From positions 62,001-126,000 of the forward strand of contig NZ_BJCC01000006.1 in the NCBI RefSeq assembly GCF_004309355.1: a stretch of 64,000 bases of DNA. The letters are read 5' to 3'. The notes under the pieces were generated by a model that worked only from the letters and a program-made list of their open reading frames with translations, was not told the origin of the DNA and did no database searches. The stretch's first letter is position 1; the number at the start of each line of letters is the position of its first letter. The position numbers and the translations under genes are program-made. Of this stretch, positions 57,219 to 64,000 are shown piece by piece. The stretch is from Enterococcus florum (GTDB lineage: Bacteria > Bacillota > Bacilli > Lactobacillales > Enterococcaceae).

Positions 57219-58616
57219 ATGACAGAAATTAATAAAACACCACGAGAGATTGTCCAAGATCTGGATCAGTACATCATTGGACAAAATGAGGCGAAACGTT
57301 CTGTGGCTGTAGCTTTGCGCAATCGGTACCGCCGGTTGCAGCTCGATTTCGCCATGCAGCAAGAGGTCACACCAAAAAATATCTTAATGATCGGCCCAAC
57401 AGGAGTAGGGAAAACAGAAATTGCCAGACGATTGGCTCGAATCGTAAAAGCCCCTTTTGCAAAGGTCGAGGCCACAAAATTCACTGAAGTCGGGTATGTA
57501 GGCCGTGATGTGGAATCAATGGTAAGAGACCTCGTGGAAAATGCCATCAAAATCGTTGAAAAGGACCAGTACTCCAAAGTGTATTCGAGAGCGCTGAAAC
57601 AGGCGAATAAGCGACTCGCAAAGGTTTTGGTTCCTGGCATCAAGCGTGAACAAAAAAAGAGCACTAATCCTTACGAACAAATGATGAACATGTTCAATCA
57701 AACCCAACAAAATGAACCTCAAGAAGAGGTAACTGAAGAAATCAAAGTCAATCGCAAAACCATCCTTGAACAATTGGAAAAGGGCTTGCTTGACTCCAGA
57801 GAAGTGACGATTGAGGTCGAAGAAGCAAAGAAATCAATGCCGATGATGAACAATGGGTTAGAGCAAATGGGGATCGATCTATCGGATACGTTAGGCGCTT
57901 TGACCCCTTCAAAAAAGGTGCAACGCACAGTGACAGTCAAAGAAGCGCAAGAATTGCTGGTGAAAGAGGAGCAAGCCAAGCTGGTCAATGAAGCGGATAT
58001 CCATACTGCGGCTATCAAGTTGGCGGAAAGCTCGGGCATCATTTTCATTGATGAGATCGACAAGATCACCTCGAAATCGCAGCAAAATTCGGGGGAGGTC
58101 TCAAGAGAAGGGGTTCAACGGGATATCCTTCCAATCGTAGAGGGTTCACGGGTCAATACAAAGTATGGCACGATACAAACAGATCATGTATTGTTTATTG
58201 CCAGTGGAGCATTCAGCTTTTCAAAGCCAAGCGATCTGATTCCAGAATTGCAAGGCCGTTTTCCGATTCGTGTCGAGTTGGATGACCTGAGTGCAGAGGA
58301 CTTTGTCAGAATCTTGACTGAGCCTAACAATGCGCTAATTAAGCAATATATTGCTTTGGTAGCTACGGAAAATGTCGATATCACGTTTACTCAAGAGGCT
58401 ATCGAAAAAATTGCCAGGATCGCCTTTGATGTCAATCGAGAAACTGACAATATCGGAGCACGAAGATTGCATACTATTTTGGAAAAGTTGTTGGAGGATC
58501 TGCTGTTTGAAGCACCAGAGATGCAGATGGGCGAGATCACGATTACAGAAGCCTATGTAGATGAAAAATTGGTTTCGATCGCACAAAACAAGGACTTAAG
58601 TCGTTATATTTTATAA
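57219..58616 (+). CDS. hslU: ATP-dependent protease ATPase subunit HslU (ClpY)
   Basis: 465 residues. Walker [15 protein letters not shown], Walker [11 protein letters not shown], the N-terminal [19 protein letters not shown] and the intermediate domain around 110-220. It unfolds substrates for HslV. The ATG at 57219 follows AAAGGAGAATCGCT; the frame opens further upstream into hslV but without support. Ends with the typical RYIL. Confidence 0.97.
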   Translation: MTEINKTPREIVQDLDQYIIGQNEAKRSVAVALRNRYRRLQLDFAMQQEVTPKNILMIGPTGVGKTEIARRLARIVKAPFAKVEATKFTEVGYVGRDVESMVRDLVENAIKIVEKDQYSKVYSRALKQANKRLAKVLVPGIKREQKKSTNPYEQMMNMFNQTQQNEPQEEVTEEIKVNRKTILEQLEKGLLDSREVTIEVEEAKKSMPMMNNGLEQMGIDLSDTLGALTPSKKVQRTVTVKEAQELLVKEEQAKLVNEADIHTAAIKLAESSGIIFIDEIDKITSKSQQNSGEVSREGVQRDILPIVEGSRVNTKYGTIQTDHVLFIASGAFSFSKPSDLIPELQGRFPIRVELDDLSAEDFVRILTEPNNALIKQYIALVATENVDITFTQEAIEKIARIAFDVNRETDNIGARRLHTILEKLLEDLLFEAPEMQMGEITITEAYVDEKLVSIAQNKDLSRYIL

Positions 58617-58667
58617 AAGCTATCTAAAAGAACAACAAATGATAAACTAAAAATAAGGAGGAAAAGA

Positions 58668-59456
58668 ATGGAAACTTTATTAGAAAAAACGCGTCAGATC
58701 AATCAGTTGATGCAGAAGAAAAATGCTTTTGAACCAACTGCGGAACTTCCGTATAACAATATGGCGCGTATTCTGGGGGATGTGTTGGATAGTTTGAGCT
58801 ATATCGTGGATGCCAAAGGGAAACTATTAGGCTTTAACGAGAAGATCGATATCAACAATGAACGGGTAAAATCATTTTTAGTCGATCGTCAATTTCCCGA
58901 CAGTTATCTAGGTGAGCTCTTGGATGTCGTCAAGACTGAGTCGAATATCCCAAGTGGGAATCCGGGTACAGCCTTCCCAACAGAGCGTTCGCAATATTAT
59001 CCAGATGGTGTGACGACCATCGTGCCGATATTCGGGTCTGGTGAACGTTTAGGGACGATCGTACTGGCGCGAACCGAAGAATCCTTTACGGAAGATGATC
59101 TAGTGTTGGCCGAGTATGGGGCGACTGTTATTGGTATGGAAATTCTGTATCAACAGTTTTTACATGTTGAGGAAAGCGTGCGCAATCAAACAGCCGTTCA
59201 AATGGCAATCAATACCTTATCGTATAGTGAGTTAAAAGCGGTAAAAGCGATCTTTGAAGCACTTGAAGGAGATGAGGGCAGATTGACTGCGTCAAACATT
59301 GCAGACAAAATCGGAATCACCCGCTCTGTCATCGTCAATGCTTTGCGTAAATTAGAGTCTGCTGGTATTATCGAATCAAGGTCTTTAGGGATGAAGGGAA
59401 CGTATTTGAAGGTCCTGAATCCTTTGTTCAAAAAAGAACTCGTCCGTCACAAATAA
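58668..59456 (+). CDS. codY: GTP-sensing pleiotropic repressor CodY
   Basis: 262 residues. N-terminal GAF domain (about 1-155) that binds branched-chain amino acids, and a C-terminal winged helix with NIADKIGITRSVIVNALRKL. In Bacillus it also senses GTP; lactococcal CodY senses only branched-chain amino acids, so the enterococcal effector set is uncertain. AAGGAGGAAAAGA precedes the ATG. Closes the xerC-hslVU-codY operon. Confidence 0.98.
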   Translation: METLLEKTRQINQLMQKKNAFEPTAELPYNNMARILGDVLDSLSYIVDAKGKLLGFNEKIDINNERVKSFLVDRQFPDSYLGELLDVVKTESNIPSGNPGTAFPTERSQYYPDGVTTIVPIFGSGERLGTIVLARTEESFTEDDLVLAEYGATVIGMEILYQQFLHVEESVRNQTAVQMAINTLSYSELKAVKAIFEALEGDEGRLTASNIADKIGITRSVIVNALRKLESAGIIESRSLGMKGTYLKVLNPLFKKELVRHK

Positions 59457-59473
59457 TCGAAAGGTGTGAGGAA

Positions 59474-60343
59474 ATGGCAGTTACGATTCAAAATGATTAC
59501 TTACAAGCAACGATCGTTGAAAAAGGCGCCGAATTGACTAGTTTAAAAGCAAATGGAATTGAATACATCTGGCAGGCCGATCCAGCTTTTTGGGGACGTC
59601 ATGCACCTATTCTGTTTCCTTTTGTTGGTCGTTTAAAGAACGATCAATACACCTACAAAGGACAAAGCTATCCGATGAATCAGCATGGGTTCGCTCGTAA
59701 TGCTGTGTTCGCGTTGATCGAACACTCTGCAGAAAAGGCTATACTCGAATTGGCTAGCAACGAGGAGACCAAAAAAATCTATCCTTTTGATTTTCGATTT
59801 ATGGTCAGCTATGAAGTGTGGGGTGAGGGACTGCGGATCCGGTTTGAAGTCGAAAACACGGGGCAAGAAGAGATGATCTTCGCCTTAGGTGGGCATCCTG
59901 CTTTTAATGTTCCGCTTGAAGAAGGTTTGAAATTTGAAGATCACTATTTTGCCTTTTCTCCGCAGAAAACGCGAGTCAAAATTCCTTTAGAAGGTCCATT
60001 TGCAAATTTGGATCAAAAAACACTAGGGCAAACCAATACGAGCATCAAAATTACCAGGAATCTTTTTGCTAACGATGCACTGATTTACGAAACTAAGGGA
60101 TTGAACACTTTTACGATCGCTAGCGAGGACTCTGTACATCGTGTTACGGTGGCGTACAATCATATTCCGTATGTCGGTCTATGGTCCCCGTATCCAAAAG
60201 AAGCACCTTTCGTTTGCATTGAACCGTGGTGGGGCTTTGCCGATACAGTCGACAGCAGCGGTAAACTGGAAGAAAAAGCAGGAATGAACCGCTTGGCGCC
60301 AGAACAGAAATTTAAAACTCAATTTTCTATTACAGTGAATTAA
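59474..60343 (+). CDS. Aldose 1-epimerase-family protein (LacX-like)
   Basis: 289 residues of the galactose mutarotase superfamily, with GRHAPILFPFVGRLKND, NQHGFARNAVF, and ALGGHPAFNVPL. The His residues in HGFAR and GGHPAF match the catalytic pair of the family. It catalyses sugar anomer interconversion; the substrate is unknown. GTGTGAGGAA precedes the ATG. It lies 18 bases after codY and could be transcribed from it. Confidence 0.88.
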   Translation: MAVTIQNDYLQATIVEKGAELTSLKANGIEYIWQADPAFWGRHAPILFPFVGRLKNDQYTYKGQSYPMNQHGFARNAVFALIEHSAEKAILELASNEETKKIYPFDFRFMVSYEVWGEGLRIRFEVENTGQEEMIFALGGHPAFNVPLEEGLKFEDHYFAFSPQKTRVKIPLEGPFANLDQKTLGQTNTSIKITRNLFANDALIYETKGLNTFTIASEDSVHRVTVAYNHIPYVGLWSPYPKEAPFVCIEPWWGFADTVDSSGKLEEKAGMNRLAPEQKFKTQFSITVN

Positions 60344-60393
60344 AACGCTGGCAGCAAGAAAGGAGGCTCCTTCTTGTTGCCAGCGTTTTTTTA
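60341..60393. terminator. Bidirectional terminator
   Basis: AAAACGCTGGCAGCAAGAA and its near-complement with a ten-base loop and T runs on both strands, between the epimerase gene and the convergent NUDIX gene. Confidence 0.93.
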
Positions 60394-61011
60394 GTCAAAT
60401 TGTACCTGCCAGTTCGCTTCGCGATAGGCTGAAAAACACAGTTCTATTTGCTGTGCCGTGGTTTTTTCTTCGGCCAATTCGGGCAGCTCATCTAAGCTGA
60501 ACCATCCGATCTGCAAAGTTTCACTGTTTTCAGTGAATTGTCCGCCTAATACCTTACATTCAACAAATATTTTGCAGACGCCATAAGCGTAGCGCGGAGG
60601 ATTATGTCGATTTCGATCTTGCAAAGCAATAATTTTGACTGCTTCGGCATCAAAACCAGTTTCTTCTTTGACCTCTTTTAGAGTATTGTCGCGAATCGAT
60701 TGATCGAAGTCGACCCAACCGCCCGGCAGCGACCATTTGAGATTGTTTTCCTGAACCAGCAAAATTTTTTGATCATTGAAAATGGCTGCACGAGTATCAA
60801 GTTTTGGCGTTGGATAGCCCGTTTCTTCAGCAAACAATCGCCGAAGTTCAGGCTGAGGCAAAGGCGATTGCATCGCCAGCATTTCTACAGCGATTGTACG
60901 AATTCGTTCAAACCGTTCTTTGTCAAATGGATCGTTCGTGTACGTCAACCCTGCCTGAGAAAGTGCCTGCAGCTCTACAGCCCAATCTAATAATCGTTCA
61001 TTGATTTCCAT
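60391..61011 (-). CDS. NUDIX hydrolase with N-terminal NUDIX_N domain
   Basis: 206 residues. N-terminal helical domain (about 1-60) typical of the ADP-ribose/8-oxo-type NUDIX proteins with the NUDIX_N_2 domain, then the NUDIX box GWVDFDQSIRDNTLKEVKEE TG-type (Gly ... Glu-Glu), in which the usual first Glu is Gln and Arg is Lys. Substrate unknown. AAGGAGTAATTC precedes the ATG, three bases after plsY, so they form a two-gene minus-strand unit. Confidence 0.88.
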   Translation of the reverse strand: MEINERLLDWAVELQALSQAGLTYTNDPFDKERFERIRTIAVEMLAMQSPLPQPELRRLFAEETGYPTPKLDTRAAIFNDQKILLVQENNLKWSLPGGWVDFDQSIRDNTLKEVKEETGFDAEAVKIIALQDRNRHNPPRYAYGVCKIFVECKVLGGQFTENSETLQIGWFSLDELPELAEEKTTAQQIELCFSAYREANWQVQFD

Positions 61012-61014
61012 GAA

Positions 61015-61641
61015 TTACTCCTTTTTGTTCAAACCAAATGAAACTCGGTTTTCTGTTCCCTTTTTTATTCGTTGAATATTTTCTTTATGTCGGTAAATGA
61101 TATAACAGGACAATAAAAAGCAGATGGTTGTCAAAAGCCAATCATGCTCAGGCAGAATCGCAGGCCAGACGAGCGGCAGAAGGATTGTGGACAAAGTAAC
61201 AAAAATGGCTGCCAAAATACTGGTAGCACTGACCATACTGGTTATAAAAAGAACGATGAGGAAGAAGCACAGGGAGTAAAAAAAGAATACGGGATTGTAT
61301 CCTAAAAGCATGCCTGCACTAGTAGCCACTGCTTTTCCACCTCGAAAGCTAGCAAAAACCGGCAGCGTATGCCCAATGACAGCGACTAATCCAAACCATA
61401 AAGGGTTGATTGGCAAAGCGAAAATCAGCGGCAGACAAGTGGCCAAAGTACCTTTCAATAGATCCATGGCAAAAACCACAAAGCCGGCGGGGCGTCCTAA
61501 AATACGAAACGTATTGGTCGTGCCAATATTTCCACTGCCGTAATCACGAATATCCTTTTTAAAAAAAATCTTTCCGATCCAGACGCCGGAAGGAATTGAA
61601 CCTAAGAAATAGGCCAATCCGAGAAGGATCACAGTTTTCAT
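61015..61641 (-). CDS. plsY: Glycerol-3-phosphate acyltransferase PlsY
   Basis: 208 residues with five membrane helices. Motif GSIPSGVWIGK, DYGSGNIGTTNTFR with the Gly-rich phosphate site, and FRGGKAVATSAGMLLGY, all diagnostic. It transfers acyl from acyl-phosphate to glycerol-3-phosphate, the first step of phosphatidic acid synthesis. The ATG at 61641 follows GAGGGTACAAA. A symmetric inverted repeat lies 22 bases upstream. parE lies 0.7 kb to the right; plsY next to parE is common in Firmicutes. Confidence 0.96.
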   Translation of the reverse strand: MKTVILLGLAYFLGSIPSGVWIGKIFFKKDIRDYGSGNIGTTNTFRILGRPAGFVVFAMDLLKGTLATCLPLIFALPINPLWFGLVAVIGHTLPVFASFRGGKAVATSAGMLLGYNPVFFFYSLCFFLIVLFITSMVSATSILAAIFVTLSTILLPLVWPAILPEHDWLLTTICFLLSCYIIYRHKENIQRIKKGTENRVSFGLNKKE

Positions 61642-61662
61642 TTTGTACCCTCATTTCTGTGG

Positions 61663-61681
61663 TGTTAAAGTTATTTTAACA
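61663..61681. promoter_or_regulatory. Inverted repeat between plsY and the CoA-binding gene
   Basis: TGTTAAA-N5-TTTAACA, perfect seven-base arms, 22 bases upstream of the plsY ATG on its promoter side and 36 bases before the extended -10 of the divergent gene. A plausible operator; regulator unknown. Confidence 0.5.
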
Positions 61682-61713
61682 GATTTGAAATAGGTGAACA
61701 ATCGTCAAAGCAG

Positions 61714-61722
61714 TGATATACT
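61714..61722 (+). promoter_or_regulatory. Extended -10 promoter of the CoA-binding gene
   Basis: TGATATACT (TGnTATACT) about 26 bases before the ATG. Confidence 0.55.
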
Positions 61723-61747
61723 ATTTTAAAACGAGAGGAGCAATGGT

Positions 61748-62170
61748 ATGGTATTTGAAAATCCAAGTCAAGAGCAAATTTTCACTTATTTAAACGAAGC
61801 CAAGGTGATCGCTGTTGTTGGAATCAGCAGCCACTCAGATAAAACCAGCAACGTGATTGCCCGTTTATTAAAGGAGAAGGGCTATACAGTGTATGGAGTC
61901 AATCCGATGCTTGCTGGAGAAACAGTAGATGGGATTGAGGTTTTCGGCGCACTGACCGATGTGCCAGAAAAAATCGACATCGTGGATGTGTTTCGCAGAA
62001 GCGAATTTTTACCAGAGGTGGCAGAAGAATTCCTGAAAACGGATGCGGCTGTTTTTTGGGCCCAATTGGGACTGTCTAGTGAAAAAGCCGCTGAAATACT
62101 GCAGACTCACAGCAGAAATGACATCGTCATGGATCGCTGTATTAAAATCGAATTGGCAAAACAAAATTAG
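61748..62170 (+). CDS. CoA-binding-domain protein (YccU-like)
   Basis: 140 residues, a single Rossmann CoA-binding fold: AVVGISSHSDKTSNVIARLL, GYTVYGVNPMLAGETVDGIE and VFWAQLGLSSEKA. Family function is poorly known; some bind CoA or are part of succinyl-CoA synthetase-like folds. GAGAGGAGCAATGGT precedes the ATG. Single-gene unit ending in a strong terminator. Confidence 0.88.
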   Translation: MVFENPSQEQIFTYLNEAKVIAVVGISSHSDKTSNVIARLLKEKGYTVYGVNPMLAGETVDGIEVFGALTDVPEKIDIVDVFRRSEFLPEVAEEFLKTDAAVFWAQLGLSSEKAAEILQTHSRNDIVMDRCIKIELAKQN

Positions 62171-62201
62171 AAATCCGCTGTTTTTCCGGTTAAAAATTGA
62201 T

Positions 62202-62238
62202 AAAAAGCCTTCTTGGAAACGATGAAGGCTTTTTTTTT
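62202..62238 (+). terminator. Intrinsic terminator
   Basis: AAAAAGCCTTC-N11-GAAGGCTTTTT, continued T run. Confidence 0.92.
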
Positions 62239-62356
62239 CGATCTTTTTAGCGTATCATAACAAATGATGTGACCGAGAGTAGCTAAATATTCAACGAAAC
62301 ACGTGAACGTATCAGGAAAAAACAAAGACTACTAATTGATATAAGGAGCTGTTAGC

Positions 62357-64000
62357 TTGGCTAAGAAAAAGAAACAAGAATACGATGACGCTTCGATTCA
62401 GGTATTAGAGGGCCTGGAAGCGGTAAGAAAACGACCTGGGATGTATATTGGATCGACGGACAGTCGCGGGTTGCACCATTTAGTTTATGAGATCGTCGAT
62501 AATGCAGTGGATGAAGCTCTTTCAGGATACGGCAGCGAAATCAATGTGACTCTTTATCCAGACAATAGTGTGAAAGTCAGTGATAAAGGTCGGGGGATGC
62601 CCGTTGGGATGCATGCTTCAGGAATCCCGACGGTAGAAGTCATTTTTACGATTCTCCATGCTGGAGGAAAATTCGGGCAAGAAGGCGGGTACAAAACTTC
62701 CGGAGGACTCCACGGCGTAGGCGCTAGTGTGGTAAATGCTTTGTCCACTTGGCTGACGGTCACCATTGTGCGAGATGGGGTTGAATATCAGCAGGTCTTT
62801 AAAGAGGGCGGAAAACCACAGGGGACATTGGAGAAAATTGGGAAAACACGGCAACCCAATGGCACAAGCGTTCACTTTTTACCAGACAACACCATTTTTT
62901 CGACCACTCATTTTTCTTATGAGACTCTTTCAGAACGACTAAGAGAGTCGGCTTTTCTGCTTCGCGGGGTGAAAATCTCGATCACTGATTTACGAGGCGA
63001 GGAAACAGTGGAAGAAGTTTTCCATTTTGAAGAAGGAATCAAGGAATTTGTCGAATATTTGAATGAAGACAAAGATACTCTGACTCCTGTGACCTATTTT
63101 TCCGGTTCCAAAGATGGGATTGAGGTTGAATTTGCTTATCAATACAATGACGGCTACTCTGAAAATGTTCTTTCATTCGTCAACAACGTCCGAACTAAAG
63201 ATGGCGGGACGCATGAGGCTGGTATGAAAACCTCTATGACGAAGTCTTTCAATGAATACGCTCGCAAGACAGGGCTTCTAAAAGAGAAAGACAAAAATCT
63301 GGAGGGTTCTGACTTTCGTGAAGGCTTATCTGCAGTCTTATCGATTCGTGTGCCAGAAAACCTGCTGCAGTTTGAAGGACAGACCAAGGAGAAACTGGGA
63401 ACTCCTGCAGCTCGCGGAGTGGTAGACGCTGTTATTGGAGAGCAGATGGGCTTTTACTTGCAAGAAAATAGTGAAACCAGTCAGATGCTGGTTCGAAAGG
63501 CAATTAAAGCGCGTGAGGCGCGTGAGGCGGCTCGCAAAGCCCGTGAAGAAAGCCGCAATGGCAAAAAACGCAAAAAGGGTGAATCTTTGCTTTCCGGAAA
63601 ATTGACACCTGCTCAATCTCGCAATGCGCAAAAGAATGAACTCTTTTTAGTCGAAGGGGATTCTGCCGGCGGGTCAGCCAAACAAGGCCGCGACCGGAAA
63701 TTTCAAGCGATTTTGCCCTTACGAGGAAAAGTTATCAACACTGAAAAAGCCAAACTTCAGGATATTTTAAAAAATGAAGAAATCAATACAATGATTTATA
63801 CGATCGGTGCGGGCGTTGGTGCGGAATTTTCGATTGAGGATTGCAATTACGACAAAGTGATCATCATGACCGATGCGGATACCGATGGAGCGCATATCCA
63901 GGTACTGCTTCTGACCTTTTTCTATCGTTATATGAAACCGTTGATTGAGGCTGGCAAAGTTTATATCGCTTTGCCTCCGTTATACAAGGTTTCCAGAGGA
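62357..64000 (+). CDS. parE: DNA topoisomerase IV subunit B ParE (5' part; cut by window edge)
   Basis: 548 codons are open to the window end. GHKL ATPase: QVLEGLEAVRKRPGMYIGST, DNAVDEALSGYG, DKGRGMPVGMH, GGKFGQEGGYKTSGGLHGVG-type lid (shown in part). Transducer, then TOPRIM with EGDSAGGSAKQGRDRKFQAI, PLRGKVINTEKA and DADTDGAHI. ParE rather than GyrB is favoured by the plsY neighbourhood and the sequence detail. With ParC it decatenates chromosomes and is a fluoroquinolone target. TTG at 62357 follows AAGGAG by eight bases. The 3' end lies outside the window. Confidence 0.94.
   Translation, partial: MAKKKKQEYDDASIQVLEGLEAVRKRPGMYIGSTDSRGLHHLVYEIVDNAVDEALSGYGSEINVTLYPDNSVKVSDKGRGMPVGMHASGIPTVEVIFTILHAGGKFGQEGGYKTSGGLHGVGASVVNALSTWLTVTIVRDGVEYQQVFKEGGKPQGTLEKIGKTRQPNGTSVHFLPDNTIFSTTHFSYETLSERLRESAFLLRGVKISITDLRGEETVEEVFHFEEGIKEFVEYLNEDKDTLTPVTYFSGSKDGIEVEFAYQYNDGYSENVLSFVNNVRTKDGGTHEAGMKTSMTKSFNEYARKTGLLKEKDKNLEGSDFREGLSAVLSIRVPENLLQFEGQTKEKLGTPAARGVVDAVIGEQMGFYLQENSETSQMLVRKAIKAREAREAARKAREESRNGKKRKKGESLLSGKLTPAQSRNAQKNELFLVEGDSAGGSAKQGRDRKFQAILPLRGKVINTEKAKLQDILKNEEINTMIYTIGAGVGAEFSIEDCNYDKVIIMTDADTDGAHIQVLLLTFFYRYMKPLIEAGKVYIALPPLYKVSRG

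Noticed and set aside
57266-58069. Minus-strand open frames of 132 and 116 codons inside hslU
   Set aside because: They are antisense to conserved AAA+ sequence and have no start signals; explained by the codon pattern of hslU.

Overview
This window reads as chromosomal core DNA of a low-GC Gram-positive bacterium (Bacillota, order Lactobacillales), most likely an Enterococcus. The grounds are the HrcA/CIRCE-controlled dnaK region, CodY with the xerC-hslV-hslU-codY operon, Fur, RbgA, MprF, a DnaG-RpoD pair, an FMN riboswitch before a RibU-type transporter, strong AGGAGG ribosome binding sites with frequent TTG and GTG starts, many intrinsic terminators and extended -10 promoters. The genus call rests on my memory of protein families and gene order, not on a search. 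I see no tRNA, rRNA, CRISPR array, insertion sequence, prophage or integration site.

Layout. 1-4.3 kb is the most accessory-looking part: a near gene-free stretch, a membrane acyltransferase resembling the membrane half of VanT, and a divergent short UvrA paralogue behind a MerR-type promoter. 4.4-10.7 kb: hemW, then the heat-shock cluster hrcA-grpE-dnaK with two CIRCE operators, and a separately transcribed dnaJ. 10.7-16.1 kb: an unknown two-part protein, then on the minus strand an alpha/beta hydrolase followed by mprF, then a lysozyme-like protein. 16.2-22.2 kb: dnaG-rpoD, a zinc-ribbon membrane protein that may be MapZ-like, cvfB, and fur with two Fur-like boxes. 22.2-26.6 kb: xerD, ribT, scpA, scpB, rluB, then the FMN riboswitch and ribU. 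26.6-30.6 kb: ferredoxin (minus), a ypbB-like gene, a short recQ, a LysM protein and cmk. 30.7-37 kb: an S1-domain protein, der, HU, a degenerate dehydroquinate-synthase-like protein, a TPR protein and ReoY (YpiB). 37-48.9 kb: a YitT-family protein, a MazG-like pyrophosphohydrolase, cca, a thioesterase-like protein, an unknown protein, an ABC-F ATPase, thyA, folA, DegV, a GDSL hydrolase, YpmS-like, YozE-like, a C-terminal processing protease and signal peptidase I. 49-59.5 kb: rbgA, rnhB, dprA, topA, trmFO, a small unknown, then xerC-hslV-hslU-codY. 59.5-64 kb: a mutarotase, the minus-strand pair plsY and a NUDIX hydrolase, a CoA-binding protein, and the first 548 codons of parE, cut by the window edge.

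How the genes work together. Most encode housekeeping functions: proteostasis (HrcA, GrpE, DnaK, DnaJ, HslUV), replication, segregation and repair (DnaG, TopA, ParE, XerC/D, ScpAB, RecQ, DprA, RNase HII), ribosome and RNA maturation (Der, RbgA, RluB, CCA, TrmFO), envelope functions (MprF, PlsY, LepB, CtpA, ReoY) and nucleotide/folate metabolism (ThyA, FolA, Cmk). Several clusters match Bacillus/Listeria gene order as I recall it (fer-ypbB-recS-LysM; cmk-S1-der-hup; ypiA-ypiB; ypjC-ypjD-cca; topA-trmFO-xerC-hslVU-codY).

Most worth a second look are the apparent pseudoenzyme of the dehydroquinate synthase fold coupled to the TPR-ReoY pair, the zinc-ribbon MapZ-like candidate after rpoD, the UvrA paralogue without a UvrB-binding domain under a MerR-type promoter, and several uncatalogued regulatory sites (CodY-like boxes before xerC, a dyad before plsY, and a palindrome plus tandem repeat before der).
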